From assembly GCF_026547205.1 (NCBI RefSeq), contig NZ_CP106877.1, positions 450,001 to 514,000 on the forward strand: DNA of 64,000 nucleotides. The letters run 5' to 3'. Position numbers and translations under genes: made by a program. The stretch's first letter is position 1; each line of letters begins with the position of its first letter. Positions 44,440 to 52,974 of this stretch are shown here, piece after piece. A model generated the notes under the pieces. The model was given only the letters and a program-made list of their open reading frames with translations, was not told the DNA's origin and ran no database searches. The DNA comes from Fervidibacillus halotolerans (lineage in GTDB: Bacteria; Bacillota; Bacilli; Bacillales; Caldibacillaceae).

Positions 44440-44979
44440 ATGAAAGGAAAAGCATGGTTCATACCGGTTATTGTTGTTGCTTTCCTCGGTATGGGAGTCG
44501 TATTCAGTTCACAATTTGCTTCACTTGTTTCGGCAAATGATAATCTTTCTGAAGAAGTGGTAGAAAAAACGGAATCCCTTCCTTGTGTCGGAAATGGCAT
44601 CGGAAAAGGACGACAATTCTTTGACGAAAGCATTCGAGAAACGGTAGCGGAAGTGCTTCAAATGTCACCAAATGAACTGTTCCAAGAGAGAATGGAAGGG
44701 AAAACGTTAGCAGAGATCGCAGAAGAACAAGGAGTTAGCGAAGAGGATTTGTTGTCCGTTATGATGGAAGTAAGGGAAAAACAGTTGGAACAATTAGTGG
44801 AAGACGGTGTGATTACGGAGGAACAAAAGGAAATCCGCATGGAAAATATGGACAAACGATTGATGTACGTGATCGAAAATGGGAGAGACGTTCGGAAGGA
44901 AAGAGGTAAGTGTTTAAAAAATGTATCTGATGAAAATGGTGACAAATATCAACATCGATTTAAAAACGGTAATGTTTAA
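44440..44979 (+). CDS. Secreted DUF2680/YckD-like protein
   Basis: A 179-residue exported protein. It has a clear signal peptide (FIPVIVVAFLGMGVVFSS, then FASLVSA) and a mature acidic helical region with the repeat-like pattern MSPNELFQERMEGKTLAEIAEEQGV...ITEEQKEIRMENM, as in YckD/DUF2680 proteins. Two Cys (49 and about 158) could form a disulfide. Function is unknown. ATG follows AAGGAGGCG. A terminator follows, but the two-component system 300 bases downstream may control it, as sensor genes often adjoin such envelope proteins (inference). Confidence 0.7.
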   Translation: MKGKAWFIPVIVVAFLGMGVVFSSQFASLVSANDNLSEEVVEKTESLPCVGNGIGKGRQFFDESIRETVAEVLQMSPNELFQERMEGKTLAEIAEEQGVSEEDLLSVMMEVREKQLEQLVEDGVITEEQKEIRMENMDKRLMYVIENGRDVRKERGKCLKNVSDENGDKYQHRFKNGNV

Positions 44980-44989
44980 TACCGAAAAC

Positions 44990-45025
44990 AGGCATGCCTA
45001 CCACGACTAGGCATTGCCTTTTTTC
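44990..45025 (+). terminator. Terminator after DUF2680-like gene
   Basis: AGGCATGCCTA (44990-45000) pairs with TAGGCATTGCCT (45008-45019), followed by TTTTTTCT. Confidence 0.85.
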
Positions 45026-45286
45026 TATGAAAAAGTTTCATTTCAATCCGAAAGATGATGATACTAAAGGAATTTTCCAAATGTAACATCGTGTCGTGAA
45101 TCTTATCCCTTTTCCATCCCATTCAAGTTTGTAAGTTTGGCCGTCAATCATCATTCGAATGGAATCCATTTCAAAATAAAACGGATTTAAAGAACACGCA
45201 CAAATTGCTCCGTTTTCGAATTACTTTTCAAGTTGATATAATAATGAAAAACAGCTTTTTTGATTATCGATGTGGGAGGAGAAACC
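45026..45286. promoter_or_regulatory. Intergenic region upstream of the two-component system
   Basis: The only candidate signal is TATAAT at 45237-45242, with a poor -35 (TTTTCG) 18 bases upstream. It is 45 bases before the GTG start. No further structure is seen. Confidence 0.4.
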
Positions 45287-45982
45287 GTGGAAAGAACGAT
45301 TGCCATAATCGATGATGAAGAACAAATACGGAAAATGATCAAACAATTTTTAGAAAATGAAGGATTTCAAACAATCGAAGGGAAAGATGGAGACGAAGGA
45401 GTACGTTTCATTCAAAACAAAGAAGTTGATCTCGTTCTCCTCGATGTGATGATGCCTAATATGAACGGTTTTGAAGTATTAAAAGAGATTCGGAAATTAA
45501 ATGAGAGACTTCCTGTAATCATGTTGACGGCAAAAACAGAGGAAATCGATAAACTTTTAGGTCTCGAAATGGGTGCGGATGATTATATTACGAAACCCTT
45601 TAGTTTACGTGAGCTCGCTGCTCGTATTAAAGCCGTATTAAGAAGGAGTGAACCGGGTAGTGGGGAAGAACAAGATGAAATATGGGAACGGGGCAATATT
45701 ATGATTAATCTATCAACGTATGAGGTAAAGAAGGACGGTAAATTGTTAAGCTTAACCCCGACCGAATTCAAATTATTGACTGCCCTTGCGGAAAAACCAG
45801 GGAGAGTGTTCAGCCGACTGCAATTAATGATGAAGGTTATGGGGGAAGCGTATGCAAATTATGAACGTTCTATCGACACCCACGTTAGTAACTTGAGGAA
45901 AAAAATTGAAAAAAACCCTGCTGAACCGGAATATATTCAAACAGTTTATGGAATCGGATATAAATTTGGTGAAAAGCGATGA
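45287..45982 (+). CDS. OmpR/PhoB family response regulator
   Basis: A 231-residue response regulator. The acidic pair is IIDDEE, the phospho-acceptor Asp is in VLLDVMMPN, Thr in VIMLTAK and Lys in YITKPFS. A C-terminal winged helix (LTPTEFKLLTALAEKPGRVFSR; YERSIDTHVSNLRKKIE) follows. GTG 45287 is chosen because GGGAGGAG lies just upstream and the frame from 45260 runs through that SD. It overlaps the kinase gene by four bases (ATGA). The stimulus is unknown. Confidence 0.92.
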   Translation: MERTIAIIDDEEQIRKMIKQFLENEGFQTIEGKDGDEGVRFIQNKEVDLVLLDVMMPNMNGFEVLKEIRKLNERLPVIMLTAKTEEIDKLLGLEMGADDYITKPFSLRELAARIKAVLRRSEPGSGEEQDEIWERGNIMINLSTYEVKKDGKLLSLTPTEFKLLTALAEKPGRVFSRLQLMMKVMGEAYANYERSIDTHVSNLRKKIEKNPAEPEYIQTVYGIGYKFGEKR

Positions 45983-47364
45983 AGCTGCATACGAAATTAT
46001 TCCTTTCCTTTACAATCGTGATTATTTTGATGGCGCTATTCCAATCGCTATTCATACAAAATCGTGTAGAAAATAATTTTGGACGGTATTTAGATAAAAA
46101 TTTGAACGATTCGATCGAGTTGATGAAAGAAAAAATTGTTGATTATTATAAAGTAACAGGTACATTAGAAGGAATCGAAAAAGAAATTTTCCCCTATAGC
46201 GATTTATGGAAACAAGGGCGTAGACGAATGCAAGGAATTGAAAGCGGTAGGGTGGAAATTTTTGTGACAAATGCTGAACAGTTGGTGGTGGCTTCGTCTA
46301 CAGGTTTAGAGATTGGAAAATCAGCAGAGAACTTAAACGGTTTTAAGGAATTAATCTATGCAGACGGGGAAAAAATAGGTGAGATTATCGTTCAAAAGAA
46401 TAATCTCGGATTCATCGATGTGGAAAAACAATTCATCCGTTCCTCCAATTTAGCGGTAATCATAAGCGGTTTGTTAGCTGCCATAACGGCTGTAGGAATT
46501 AGCATTTTTATCTCTAAAAAAATGGTGAAACCGCTGAATCAATTGATGAAAGGAATCGAAAAAATCATTCAAGGTGAAAGGAACGTACGCCTACATATCG
46601 ACTCGAGAGACGAATTTTCTGAATTGGGAGAAGCGTTTAATAAAATGTTGGAAAAGTTAAATAAAAATGAACAAATTCGGAAAAATCTCGTTTTGGATGT
46701 TGCCCATGAATTACGTACTCCCCTTGCGATCCTTCAAGGAAAACTCGAGTCGATCCAAGAAGGGGCAATAAAAGCTGATGAAAAAACGATATTGGAATTA
46801 TCCGATGAAGTGTACCGTTTAAATCGGCTCGTAAACGATCTACAACAATTGAGTCTTGCGGAAGCGGGTGAATTACCATTACATAAAAGGGCGACGGATA
46901 TAAATGAGTTGATTAAGCGGATTTGTGGAAACTTCCAAGGGTTGGCAGAGGAAAAGGGAATTTCTATCGAATTCAAAGAACCGTCTGTATCCATTGTCGC
47001 TGTTCTAGATCCAGATCGAATGACCGAAGTGTTGGTCAATTTGATCGGAAATGCTTTGAAATGGACACCACCATCAGGAAAGGTCACGATTACAGCAGAA
47101 AAGGAAAAAGGAATGGCGAAAATTGCTGTTTCCGATACAGGTCCAGGAATAAAAAAGGAACATTTGGAATTTATTTTTGATCGGTTTTTTAAGGCAGATA
47201 AATCGCGTAAACGGGAAGATGCGGGAACGGGTCTAGGTTTATCTATCGCTAAAGGATTTGTCGAAGCCCATGGCGGTACGATACAAGCAGAAAGCGAAGA
47301 AGGAAAGGGAACGACATTGACGATCATGATTCCAACGGAGGGAGCGAGTTCTTCAACTTTTTAA
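45979..47364 (+). CDS. Membrane sensor histidine kinase
   Basis: A 461-residue sensor kinase. Transmembrane helix 1 (residues about 7-25) is followed by an extracytoplasmic sensor loop of about 130 residues and TM2 (LAVIISGLLAAITAVGISIFI). A HAMP domain, H-box DVAHELRTPL (phospho-His), N-box NLIGNALKWTPP, and G-boxes DTGPGIKKEHLEFIFDRF and GTGLGLSIAKGFVEAHGG complete it. It resembles BaeS-like envelope-stress sensors. It is paired with the regulator at 45287; the upstream secreted DUF2680-like protein may be part of the same response (inference). Confidence 0.92.
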   Translation: MKLHTKLFLSFTIVIILMALFQSLFIQNRVENNFGRYLDKNLNDSIELMKEKIVDYYKVTGTLEGIEKEIFPYSDLWKQGRRRMQGIESGRVEIFVTNAEQLVVASSTGLEIGKSAENLNGFKELIYADGEKIGEIIVQKNNLGFIDVEKQFIRSSNLAVIISGLLAAITAVGISIFISKKMVKPLNQLMKGIEKIIQGERNVRLHIDSRDEFSELGEAFNKMLEKLNKNEQIRKNLVLDVAHELRTPLAILQGKLESIQEGAIKADEKTILELSDEVYRLNRLVNDLQQLSLAEAGELPLHKRATDINELIKRICGNFQGLAEEKGISIEFKEPSVSIVAVLDPDRMTEVLVNLIGNALKWTPPSGKVTITAEKEKGMAKIAVSDTGPGIKKEHLEFIFDRFFKADKSRKREDAGTGLGLSIAKGFVEAHGGTIQAESEEGKGTTLTIMIPTEGASSSTF

Positions 47365-47476
47365 ATTATAATGAAAGAAAACATGAGGTAGTTATTGGTT
47401 TGTATTTTTTAATATTTGTCTCCAACCTTGTTTACTTTGGAAAAGGCACGGTAGGAGGCACTTTTTTTTTAATAAT

Positions 47477-47536
47477 ATATTGATAATTATCTATATGTAT
47501 AGTATAGTTGAATATCATATAGATAATTATCTATAT
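47477..47536 (+). promoter_or_regulatory. Promoter with twin ArsR-type operators
   Basis: A perfect palindrome of two 10-base arms, ATATAGATAA and TTATCTATAT, lies at 47517-47536. A near copy (ATATTGATAA/TTATCTATAT) lies at 47477-47496. Centres are 40 bases apart. Between and across them run TTGATA (47480-47485) and TATAGT (47503-47508), spaced by 17 bases. Site 1 thus covers the -35 and site 2 the transcription start region, ideal for repression by the downstream ArsR-type protein. Confidence 0.8.
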
Positions 47537-47558
47537 TTGATTCGAAAGGAGGAGGGAC

Positions 47559-47888
47559 ATGGAAAAGGATTATCGGTCCATCGCTTCCATTATGAAAGCA
47601 TTGAGTGATCCAACAAGGTTGAAAATTATCGATTTACTTTCAGACGGAGAGCAATGTGCATGCAATATGTTGGAAAATTTTTCAATTACCCAACCGACTT
47701 TGTCCTATCATATGAAGATGCTAACGGAAAGTGGTTTAGTACGGGCACGTAAGGACGGTATTTGGATGAAATATTCCATCGATCAAGAAAAACTTGATGA
47801 AGTTGTTTCCTTTTTTCAACAAACACGTCGAACGAATGTCAAAAATGCAGTAGATAAAAATTGTTGCGTGAAGAAAGCGGTGAAGTGA
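47559..47888 (+). CDS. ArsR family metalloregulator
   Basis: A 109-residue winged-helix repressor of the ArsR/SmtB family. The helix-turn-helix is ITQPTLSYHMKMLTESGLV. A cysteine pair C33/C35 (GEQCACNML) corresponds to the As/Sb site ELCVC of classical ArsR, and a C-terminal pair C102-C103 may add a ligand. It is likely an autorepressor released by trivalent arsenic/antimony or another thiophilic ion. ATG follows AAAGGAGGAGG. It is first in an operon with a permease one base away and a small thioredoxin. Confidence 0.88.
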   Translation: MEKDYRSIASIMKALSDPTRLKIIDLLSDGEQCACNMLENFSITQPTLSYHMKMLTESGLVRARKDGIWMKYSIDQEKLDEVVSFFQQTRRTNVKNAVDKNCCVKKAVK

Positions 47889-47889
47889 T

Positions 47890-48894
47890 TTGGAAATTTT
47901 ACATTGGATGAATGACCAATTGTTAAAAATGGAATGGTTGAACGTTCTTGTTGCCCGTCTCGTTGAGGACGTATTCGGGATGGATCTCGATCAACGAATA
48001 GGCGGCAGCGTCCATTTCTTTATTTACGATGTCATCAAAATTTTTATATTGCTTTCTGTATTAATTTTTATCATTTCCTATATCCAAAGTTATTTTCCAC
48101 CGGAGCGGACGAGGAAAATTCTTAGTCAATTTAAGGGGGTGAAGGCAAATACGTTTAGCGCTTTACTCGGGACGGTGACACCTTTTTGTTCTTGTTCGTC
48201 CATCCCGATATTTATCGGGTTTACGAAGGCAGGACTACCGATCGGCGTAACGTTTTCCTTTTTAATTTCTTCCCCTTTAGTTGATTTAGCGTCTGTCATT
48301 TTGTTGGCGAGTATTTTTAATTGGACCGTCGCCCTCTTATATGTCGTCGTTGGGCTTATTTTAGCGGTCATCGGTGGAACGTTAATTAGTCGACTGAAGT
48401 TGGAAAAATATGTGGAATCCTTCGTTTTTCGTAACGGAATGCTCAGTGATGAACAAAGTGAATTGACGAGAAAGGAACGTGTGTCTTTTGCATTTGAACA
48501 AGTTTGGGAAATTATTCAACGGGTATGGATTTACATCTTGATTGGCGTTGGAATTGGAGCCGCCATTCATAATTGGATACCGGAAAATGTAATCGAGGCG
48601 TTACTTGGGAAGGATCATTGGTATTCGGTACCTTTGGCTGCACTTATTGGAATCCCGATGTATGCGGATATTTTCGGAACACTCCCCATTGCTGAAGCAC
48701 TCGTGGCAAAGGGCGTAGGTATCGGTACAGCCCTCGCCTTCATGATGGGGGTAACTGCCCTTTCTTTACCGTCTCTAATTATGTTGAAAAAGGTCGTCAA
48801 ACCAAAACTTTTAGGTGTTTTTTTCACCATTGTGACGATCGGGATTGTGATTACGGGATTTGGCTTCAATTTTTGGCAATCCCTCATTATATAA
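47890..48894 (+). CDS. Permease of the ArsP/YraQ family
   Basis: A 334-residue membrane protein with about eight to ten helices. The conserved TPFCSCSSIPIFIGF segment near residue 97 and the second-half repeat YADIFGTLPIAEAL are typical of DUF318/ArsP permeases. ArsP exports trivalent organoarsenicals in other bacteria; paralogues are linked to other thiophilic compounds, so the substrate here is inferred from the ArsR context. The start TTG 47890 comes one base after the ArsR stop and is preceded by AAGCGGTGAAGTGA, a weak SD. Confidence 0.85.
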   Translation: MEILHWMNDQLLKMEWLNVLVARLVEDVFGMDLDQRIGGSVHFFIYDVIKIFILLSVLIFIISYIQSYFPPERTRKILSQFKGVKANTFSALLGTVTPFCSCSSIPIFIGFTKAGLPIGVTFSFLISSPLVDLASVILLASIFNWTVALLYVVVGLILAVIGGTLISRLKLEKYVESFVFRNGMLSDEQSELTRKERVSFAFEQVWEIIQRVWIYILIGVGIGAAIHNWIPENVIEALLGKDHWYSVPLAALIGIPMYADIFGTLPIAEALVAKGVGIGTALAFMMGVTALSLPSLIMLKKVVKPKLLGVFFTIVTIGIVITGFGFNFWQSLII

Positions 48895-48918
48895 AATACA
48901 TTCAAGGAGTGATGGATT

Positions 48919-49161
48919 ATGGTCATTAAAATTTTAGGAACAGGATGTAGAAATTGTGTTCGATTGGAGAAAAATGCGGAAGTAGCGGTAAAGGATTTAG
49001 GAATCGATGCGGAAGTCGTGAAGGAAACGGATATGGAAAAAATTGTAGAATATGGTATTATGTCCACACCGGCATTAGTTGTGGATGAAAAAGTCTTGTC
49101 CTCTGGAAAAGTTCTAAAACCGGACGAAATTGTCCGTCTAATAAAAGGAACGAATCATTAA
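48919..49161 (+). CDS. Small thioredoxin-like protein (redox-active disulfide protein 2 type)
   Basis: An 80-residue glutaredoxin-like thioredoxin with active site CRNC (GTGCRNCVRLE) and cis-Pro in MSTPALVVD. Such minimal thioredoxins are frequently encoded beside ArsR and DUF318 permeases. They may reduce the permease cysteines, the regulator, or an arsenical before export. ATG follows AAGGAGTG, 24 bases behind the permease stop. It is the last gene of the operon. Confidence 0.88.
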   Translation: MVIKILGTGCRNCVRLEKNAEVAVKDLGIDAEVVKETDMEKIVEYGIMSTPALVVDEKVLSSGKVLKPDEIVRLIKGTNH

Positions 49162-49243
49162 AATGAATGGATAGGAAAGGAACATCCCTTTTCTATTTAA
49201 TTTGAAAGGAAAGTAAAGTTCATATTTTTTACAAATAAAGGGT

Positions 49244-49909
49244 TCACTCATCGATGTTTTTCTTTTCATCAAAGAAATTTTTTAAAGAATATACGGCTAA
49301 CTGTACCCGATTTTCCATTTGTAATTTCCGAAGTAAATTTTTTATATGGTTTTTAACGGTATTTTCCGCAATGGACAATTGTTCAGAAATTTGTTTATTT
49401 GTCAGTCCTTTCGTAACTAAAAGAAGGATTTCCCTTTCCTTCGAAGTAAGTGAAGGAAGGGGTTTTTCTTCATGAAAATGTCGAACTTGCATTTGGCTCC
49501 AAATTTTCCCAGCTATTTTTCTCGCGGGTAAGTTCGAACCTTCTACTAAACCGCGCAAATATTCTAAAAGATCTTCATCCTCCATATTTTTTAACAAAAA
49601 ACCTTGAGCTCCATATTGGACAGCAGCGAAGAAATCTTCCACATAGCAAGCTTTGGTTAGCATAACGACTTTCATTAAAGGATGTTTTTCCTTAATGATC
49701 TTTACCGCATCCAATCCGCCCATAAAAGGCATTTCCATATCTAGTAAGACGAGGTCCGGCAAAAGTTCATTACACAGTTTAATCGCTTCCATCCCGTTTT
49801 TCGCTTCTCCAATAATCGTAAAATAGGGATCTTTCAAAAAGATTTTTTTAAATTTTAGCCGTTCCTTTTCATAATCGTCCGCTATTACTACCCGATAAGA
49901 AGTCTTCAT
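49244..49909 (-). CDS. NarL/LuxR family response regulator (orphan)
   Basis: A 221-residue response regulator. The receiver domain has ADDYEKERL, phospho-Asp in LVLLDMEMPF and Lys in FLLKNM. The C-terminal LuxR-type HTH is LTSKEREILLLVTKGLTNKQIS...ENTVKNHIKNLLRK. No histidine kinase lies next to it. It is the gene after nosF on the same strand, about 150 bases away, so it could control the nos cluster or be independent. ATG 49909 has a GGAAG SD. Confidence 0.9.
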   Translation of the reverse strand: MKTSYRVVIADDYEKERLKFKKIFLKDPYFTIIGEAKNGMEAIKLCNELLPDLVLLDMEMPFMGGLDAVKIIKEKHPLMKVVMLTKACYVEDFFAAVQYGAQGFLLKNMEDEDLLEYLRGLVEGSNLPARKIAGKIWSQMQVRHFHEEKPLPSLTSKEREILLLVTKGLTNKQISEQLSIAENTVKNHIKNLLRKLQMENRVQLAVYSLKNFFDEKKNIDE

Positions 49910-50057
49910 AACATCCGCTTCCTTTTTTGCCCCTTTGAAGGATGGTACATCGACTGTGTCTGTTTGTTGAAATCCGCATGTATAAACATTTTATCAAAAA
50001 AAAGTAAGAAAGAAAAAATGTTCGCAGGTGAAGCCAGTTAGGGTGATTTTTGTCATT

Positions 50058-50762
50058 TTATACCTTTCTATATAAATGTAACAATTCAAAGGTGAAAGAA
50101 GCGGGATCGGAAAAGTCGTTTTGTAACGTTTTAACGAGTTTCCCGTTTTCCATAAAGAGGATTTGATCCCCTACCTCCGCTGCCACATCCATCATATGGG
50201 TGGAAAAAATGACGGTCGTCCCTTTTTTTTTCATTTGTTTGATCAAGTCGACAAACTGATTAATCCAGTATGGGTCCAGACCATTCGTTGGTTCATCCAT
50301 TATCAAAACGGATGGATTTGCACAAATGGCCTGACCGAATAACAGCCGTTGTCGCATCCCCTTCGATAAATGTTTTACTTCTTCGTTTCGCTTCTCTTCC
50401 AACCCGATGAGTTCAATCACTTCATCAATTCGCTCGTTGGAAACGTTACGAAAACTACCGTAAAATTGTAAAAATTCCTTGACGGTTAAACTTTGTTGAG
50501 CGTAAAATTCATCGGGCATATAGCCGATTTTTGATACATATTTTTTTCGATCCTTCAAAAAATCGATGGAATTGATTTTTACAGTACCTGTACTCGGTAC
50601 CGAAATCCCTGCAATAATATGGAGTAACGTGCTTTTCCCTGCTCCGTTTCCTCCAGTTAATACGATGCATTCCCCTTCCTTAGCTTGCAGTGAAATAGGA
50701 TATAGGGCCGTTTTCTTTTTAAACGTTTTTGAAATTTCCTCGATGGCTAGAAGGGAATTCAT
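50058..50762 (-). CDS. nosF: ABC transporter ATPase, NosF-like
   Basis: A 234-residue ABC ATPase. It has Walker A GGNGAGKSTL, signature LSKGMRQRLLFGQA, Walker B VLIMDEPTNGLD and switch STHMMD. The LSKGM signature is that of NosF-type ATPases. It overlaps the permease gene by four bases. With NosY and NosD it forms the complex thought to supply sulfur or otherwise mature the copper centres of nitrous oxide reductase. The symbol rests on gene context more than on sequence. Confidence 0.78.
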   Translation of the reverse strand: MNSLLAIEEISKTFKKKTALYPISLQAKEGECIVLTGGNGAGKSTLLHIIAGISVPSTGTVKINSIDFLKDRKKYVSKIGYMPDEFYAQQSLTVKEFLQFYGSFRNVSNERIDEVIELIGLEEKRNEEVKHLSKGMRQRLLFGQAICANPSVLIMDEPTNGLDPYWINQFVDLIKQMKKKGTTVIFSTHMMDVAAEVGDQILFMENGKLVKTLQNDFSDPASFTFELLHLYRKV

Positions 50763-51571
50763 TTCATTTGTCTCCTTTTTAGCAGAATGAAAGAAAGAAA
50801 TAGTGTAATCGATACGTAAGCAATGAAATATTCGATCAATATGATCCAGCTGTTACTTGATGCGAAAAGTTCGACTAATGAATAATAGGCTTCACCAAAT
50901 ACGGTACCACTTCCCCATCGGGCGACAAAAAAGAAGCGGAGAAACTCTGCCGGATTGATAAAAAGAGCGAGTTTCATCAACGGGCTAATCATCGGATAAG
51001 GAAAGAGGCCTAAAATAGCAATTAAGGCGGTCGGCCAAATCATGATTAGAAAAAACCATATCGAAACCGATATCATAAGGGCTTTCCAACGGGTTGAGAC
51101 CATCGAACCGAAAAGGATGCCCATCAATAAAAAGATCAATATTAAAAGAATGGAAAAAGCGTATATGCCCAAAAGCAAATTCCCGGAAAATGGAATTTGA
51201 AACAATAAGCCTAGTGCCATACTGATTCCGAAGCTAAAAGTAAAGATGACCCATTGGGATATAAATAACCCAATTACTTTCCCGAATAAGTAAGAGGGGA
51301 TATTTACCGGATAAGTAGCCAATAAATGCCATTTTCCATTTTCGATTTCTCCGCTGATAGAAAAGGAACCGGTAATTAGCATAAATAAAGGCAATAGGTA
51401 AAGAATGATGTTAACAATCGTAGCGGTAATATTTGTATAACCGGCGACTCCACCGTAGTTGCCTTGTAACAAAAATAAAAGGGAAAATACAAGCATCCAT
51501 AATACGATTAAAGAGTAATAGGATTTTTGACGTGTAACCATCTTCCATTCAGAAAGCCATACATGTTTCAT
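50759..51571 (-). CDS. nosY: ABC transporter permease, NosY-like
   Basis: An ABC-2 type permease with six predicted helices, about 270 residues. The segment GSFSISGEIENGKWHLLATYP after helix 2 is typical of ABC-2/NosY permeases (usually SISREREEGT). The N-terminal MKHVWLSEWKMVTRQKSYY is cytosolic. ATG 51571 is preferred to 51589 because AAAGGA lies between them. It lies between nosL and nosF and is translationally coupled to nosF. Confidence 0.78.
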   Translation of the reverse strand: MKHVWLSEWKMVTRQKSYYSLIVLWMLVFSLLFLLQGNYGGVAGYTNITATIVNIILYLLPLFMLITGSFSISGEIENGKWHLLATYPVNIPSYLFGKVIGLFISQWVIFTFSFGISMALGLLFQIPFSGNLLLGIYAFSILLILIFLLMGILFGSMVSTRWKALMISVSIWFFLIMIWPTALIAILGLFPYPMISPLMKLALFINPAEFLRFFFVARWGSGTVFGEAYYSLVELFASSNSWIILIEYFIAYVSITLFLSFILLKRRQMK

Positions 51572-51614
51572 ACATAAACGTCCTTTCATCGGAGCAAAGG
51601 GTTTTTAAAAAAGA

Positions 51615-52169
51615 TCATTCTCCATCGTGGTCTTCGTCGTGATCATGTCCATGATCATCGTGTTCATCGTGATTATGATTTTGATGTTGTTCCATATTCA
51701 TTTTTTTCATTTCTTCATTGACCGGCCAATCGTGTTTGAGAAGTTGATCGTAGGTTAAAACTTCCCCTTGATTTTCTTCCATATAGGCTTTTGCATCTTT
51801 TTCGTTTTTAAATGAGATAACATTATAGGCCATCGGTGTTCGGACTGTTCGATCATAAACGTATGTTGCTTCTTCCGTTTTAATCCATTCCTTTGTATTA
51901 AAGTCACGAACGAAGGAAGCGGCTACATCTCCATCTTCATTTTCGTCGAACCAGACGAACATACACCCGATATCGTCATAAACGTACGACTTCCCATTTT
52001 CCATCACAACTTGAGTGGCGAATTCATTATCCGCTACTGCCATATTACAAACTTCGCACTTATCCGTTTCTTCATTGATCGACACAGGCTGTACTTCTTT
52101 TTTTCCACAAGCTGATAAAGTGAATAATAAAATAATCAGTATAGTGATAGACGTTTTTATTGATTTCAT
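51615..52169 (-). CDS. nosL: NosL-like copper lipoprotein with His-rich tail
   Basis: A 184-residue lipoprotein: lipobox LSAC (Cys about residue 21) followed by the NosL hallmark CEVCNM and DIGCMFVWFDE. NosL binds Cu(I) and delivers it to nitrous oxide reductase. The C-terminal 30 residues are almost entirely H, D, E, N and Q (HQNHNHDEH, then HDHDEDHD), a likely extra metal-binding tail. ATG 52169 follows GGAGGAG. An insertion element abuts its upstream side, about 55 bases before the start, so its native promoter or operon link to nosD is interrupted. Confidence 0.88.
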   Translation of the reverse strand: MKSIKTSITILIILLFTLSACGKKEVQPVSINEETDKCEVCNMAVADNEFATQVVMENGKSYVYDDIGCMFVWFDENEDGDVAASFVRDFNTKEWIKTEEATYVYDRTVRTPMAYNVISFKNEKDAKAYMEENQGEVLTYDQLLKHDWPVNEEMKKMNMEQHQNHNHDEHDDHGHDHDEDHDGE

Positions 52170-52284
52170 ATTTTTCTCCTCCCATATATTATAAATAAAA
52201 GACTAAAGGCTATCATTGTTGGTATGCTCCCCTTAGGGTAGACAGATTAAAAAATAAAAATCTGTTAACCTAGGGGGAGTTTTT

Positions 52285-52974
52285 GTGTCTAACACATTTT
52301 ATCCGAGTGATTTTAAATATGAAGTCATTATGGCTTATAAAAGTAAAGAATATTCCCTTAAAGAGATCTATACCAAATTCAAAATCCCTAAAGTTACCTT
52401 ATATAACTGGGTGGAAAAATTTGAAAAAGATGGAATGGATGGTTTATCGGATTCAAAAAAATGGAAACGATATTCTAAAGAATTGAAAGAATCTGCAGTT
52501 CGCGATTATTGTTCGGGGAATTACTCCCAATATGAAATTGTTCGAAAGTATGGAATTTCTAGTAGAGGGGTACTTCAAAAATGGATTAAAAAGTATAATA
52601 GTCATGGAGAATTACTAGATACAAGAACAAGGAGAACACACTCGATGACTAAAGGAAGAAAGACAACCTGGAAAGAACGAATTGAAATTGTACAAGATGC
52701 TCTAGCGAACGGAAAAAATTATCAAAAAACATCGGAAAAGCATCAAGTATCGTACCAACAGGTATATCAATGGGTACGTAAATATGAAGTTGGTGGATGG
52801 GACTCGTTAAAGGATCGACGAGGACGGTCGAAAAGTGTAGAAGAACTAACTTTAGAAGAAAAAATGAAGTTAGAGATGCGTCGAATCGAAAAAGAAAATG
52901 AACGTTTGCGGGCAGAGAATGCTTTCTTAAAAAAGTTAGAGGAGATCGAAAGGAGGCGAAAATCAGTCAAGTAA
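52285..52974 (+). CDS. IS3 family transposase OrfA
   Basis: A 229-residue DNA-binding protein with repeated helix-turn-helix units (YSLKEIYTKFKIPKVTLYNW; SQYEIVRKYGISSRGVLQKW; GKNYQKTSEKHQVSYQQVYQW) and a C-terminal leucine-zipper-like helix (KLEMRRIEKENERLRAEN). It binds the IS ends. It starts with GTG 52285. Near its end the stretch AGGAGGCGAAAATC overlaps the entry to orfB, allowing a -1 frameshift to give OrfAB. Confidence 0.88.
   Translation: MSNTFYPSDFKYEVIMAYKSKEYSLKEIYTKFKIPKVTLYNWVEKFEKDGMDGLSDSKKWKRYSKELKESAVRDYCSGNYSQYEIVRKYGISSRGVLQKWIKKYNSHGELLDTRTRRTHSMTKGRKTTWKERIEIVQDALANGKNYQKTSEKHQVSYQQVYQWVRKYEVGGWDSLKDRRGRSKSVEELTLEEKMKLEMRRIEKENERLRAENAFLKKLEEIERRRKSVK

Noticed and set aside
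49254..49665. Plus-strand frames over the NarL-type regulator
   Set aside because: They are shadows of the minus-strand gene, which has clear receiver and HTH motifs.
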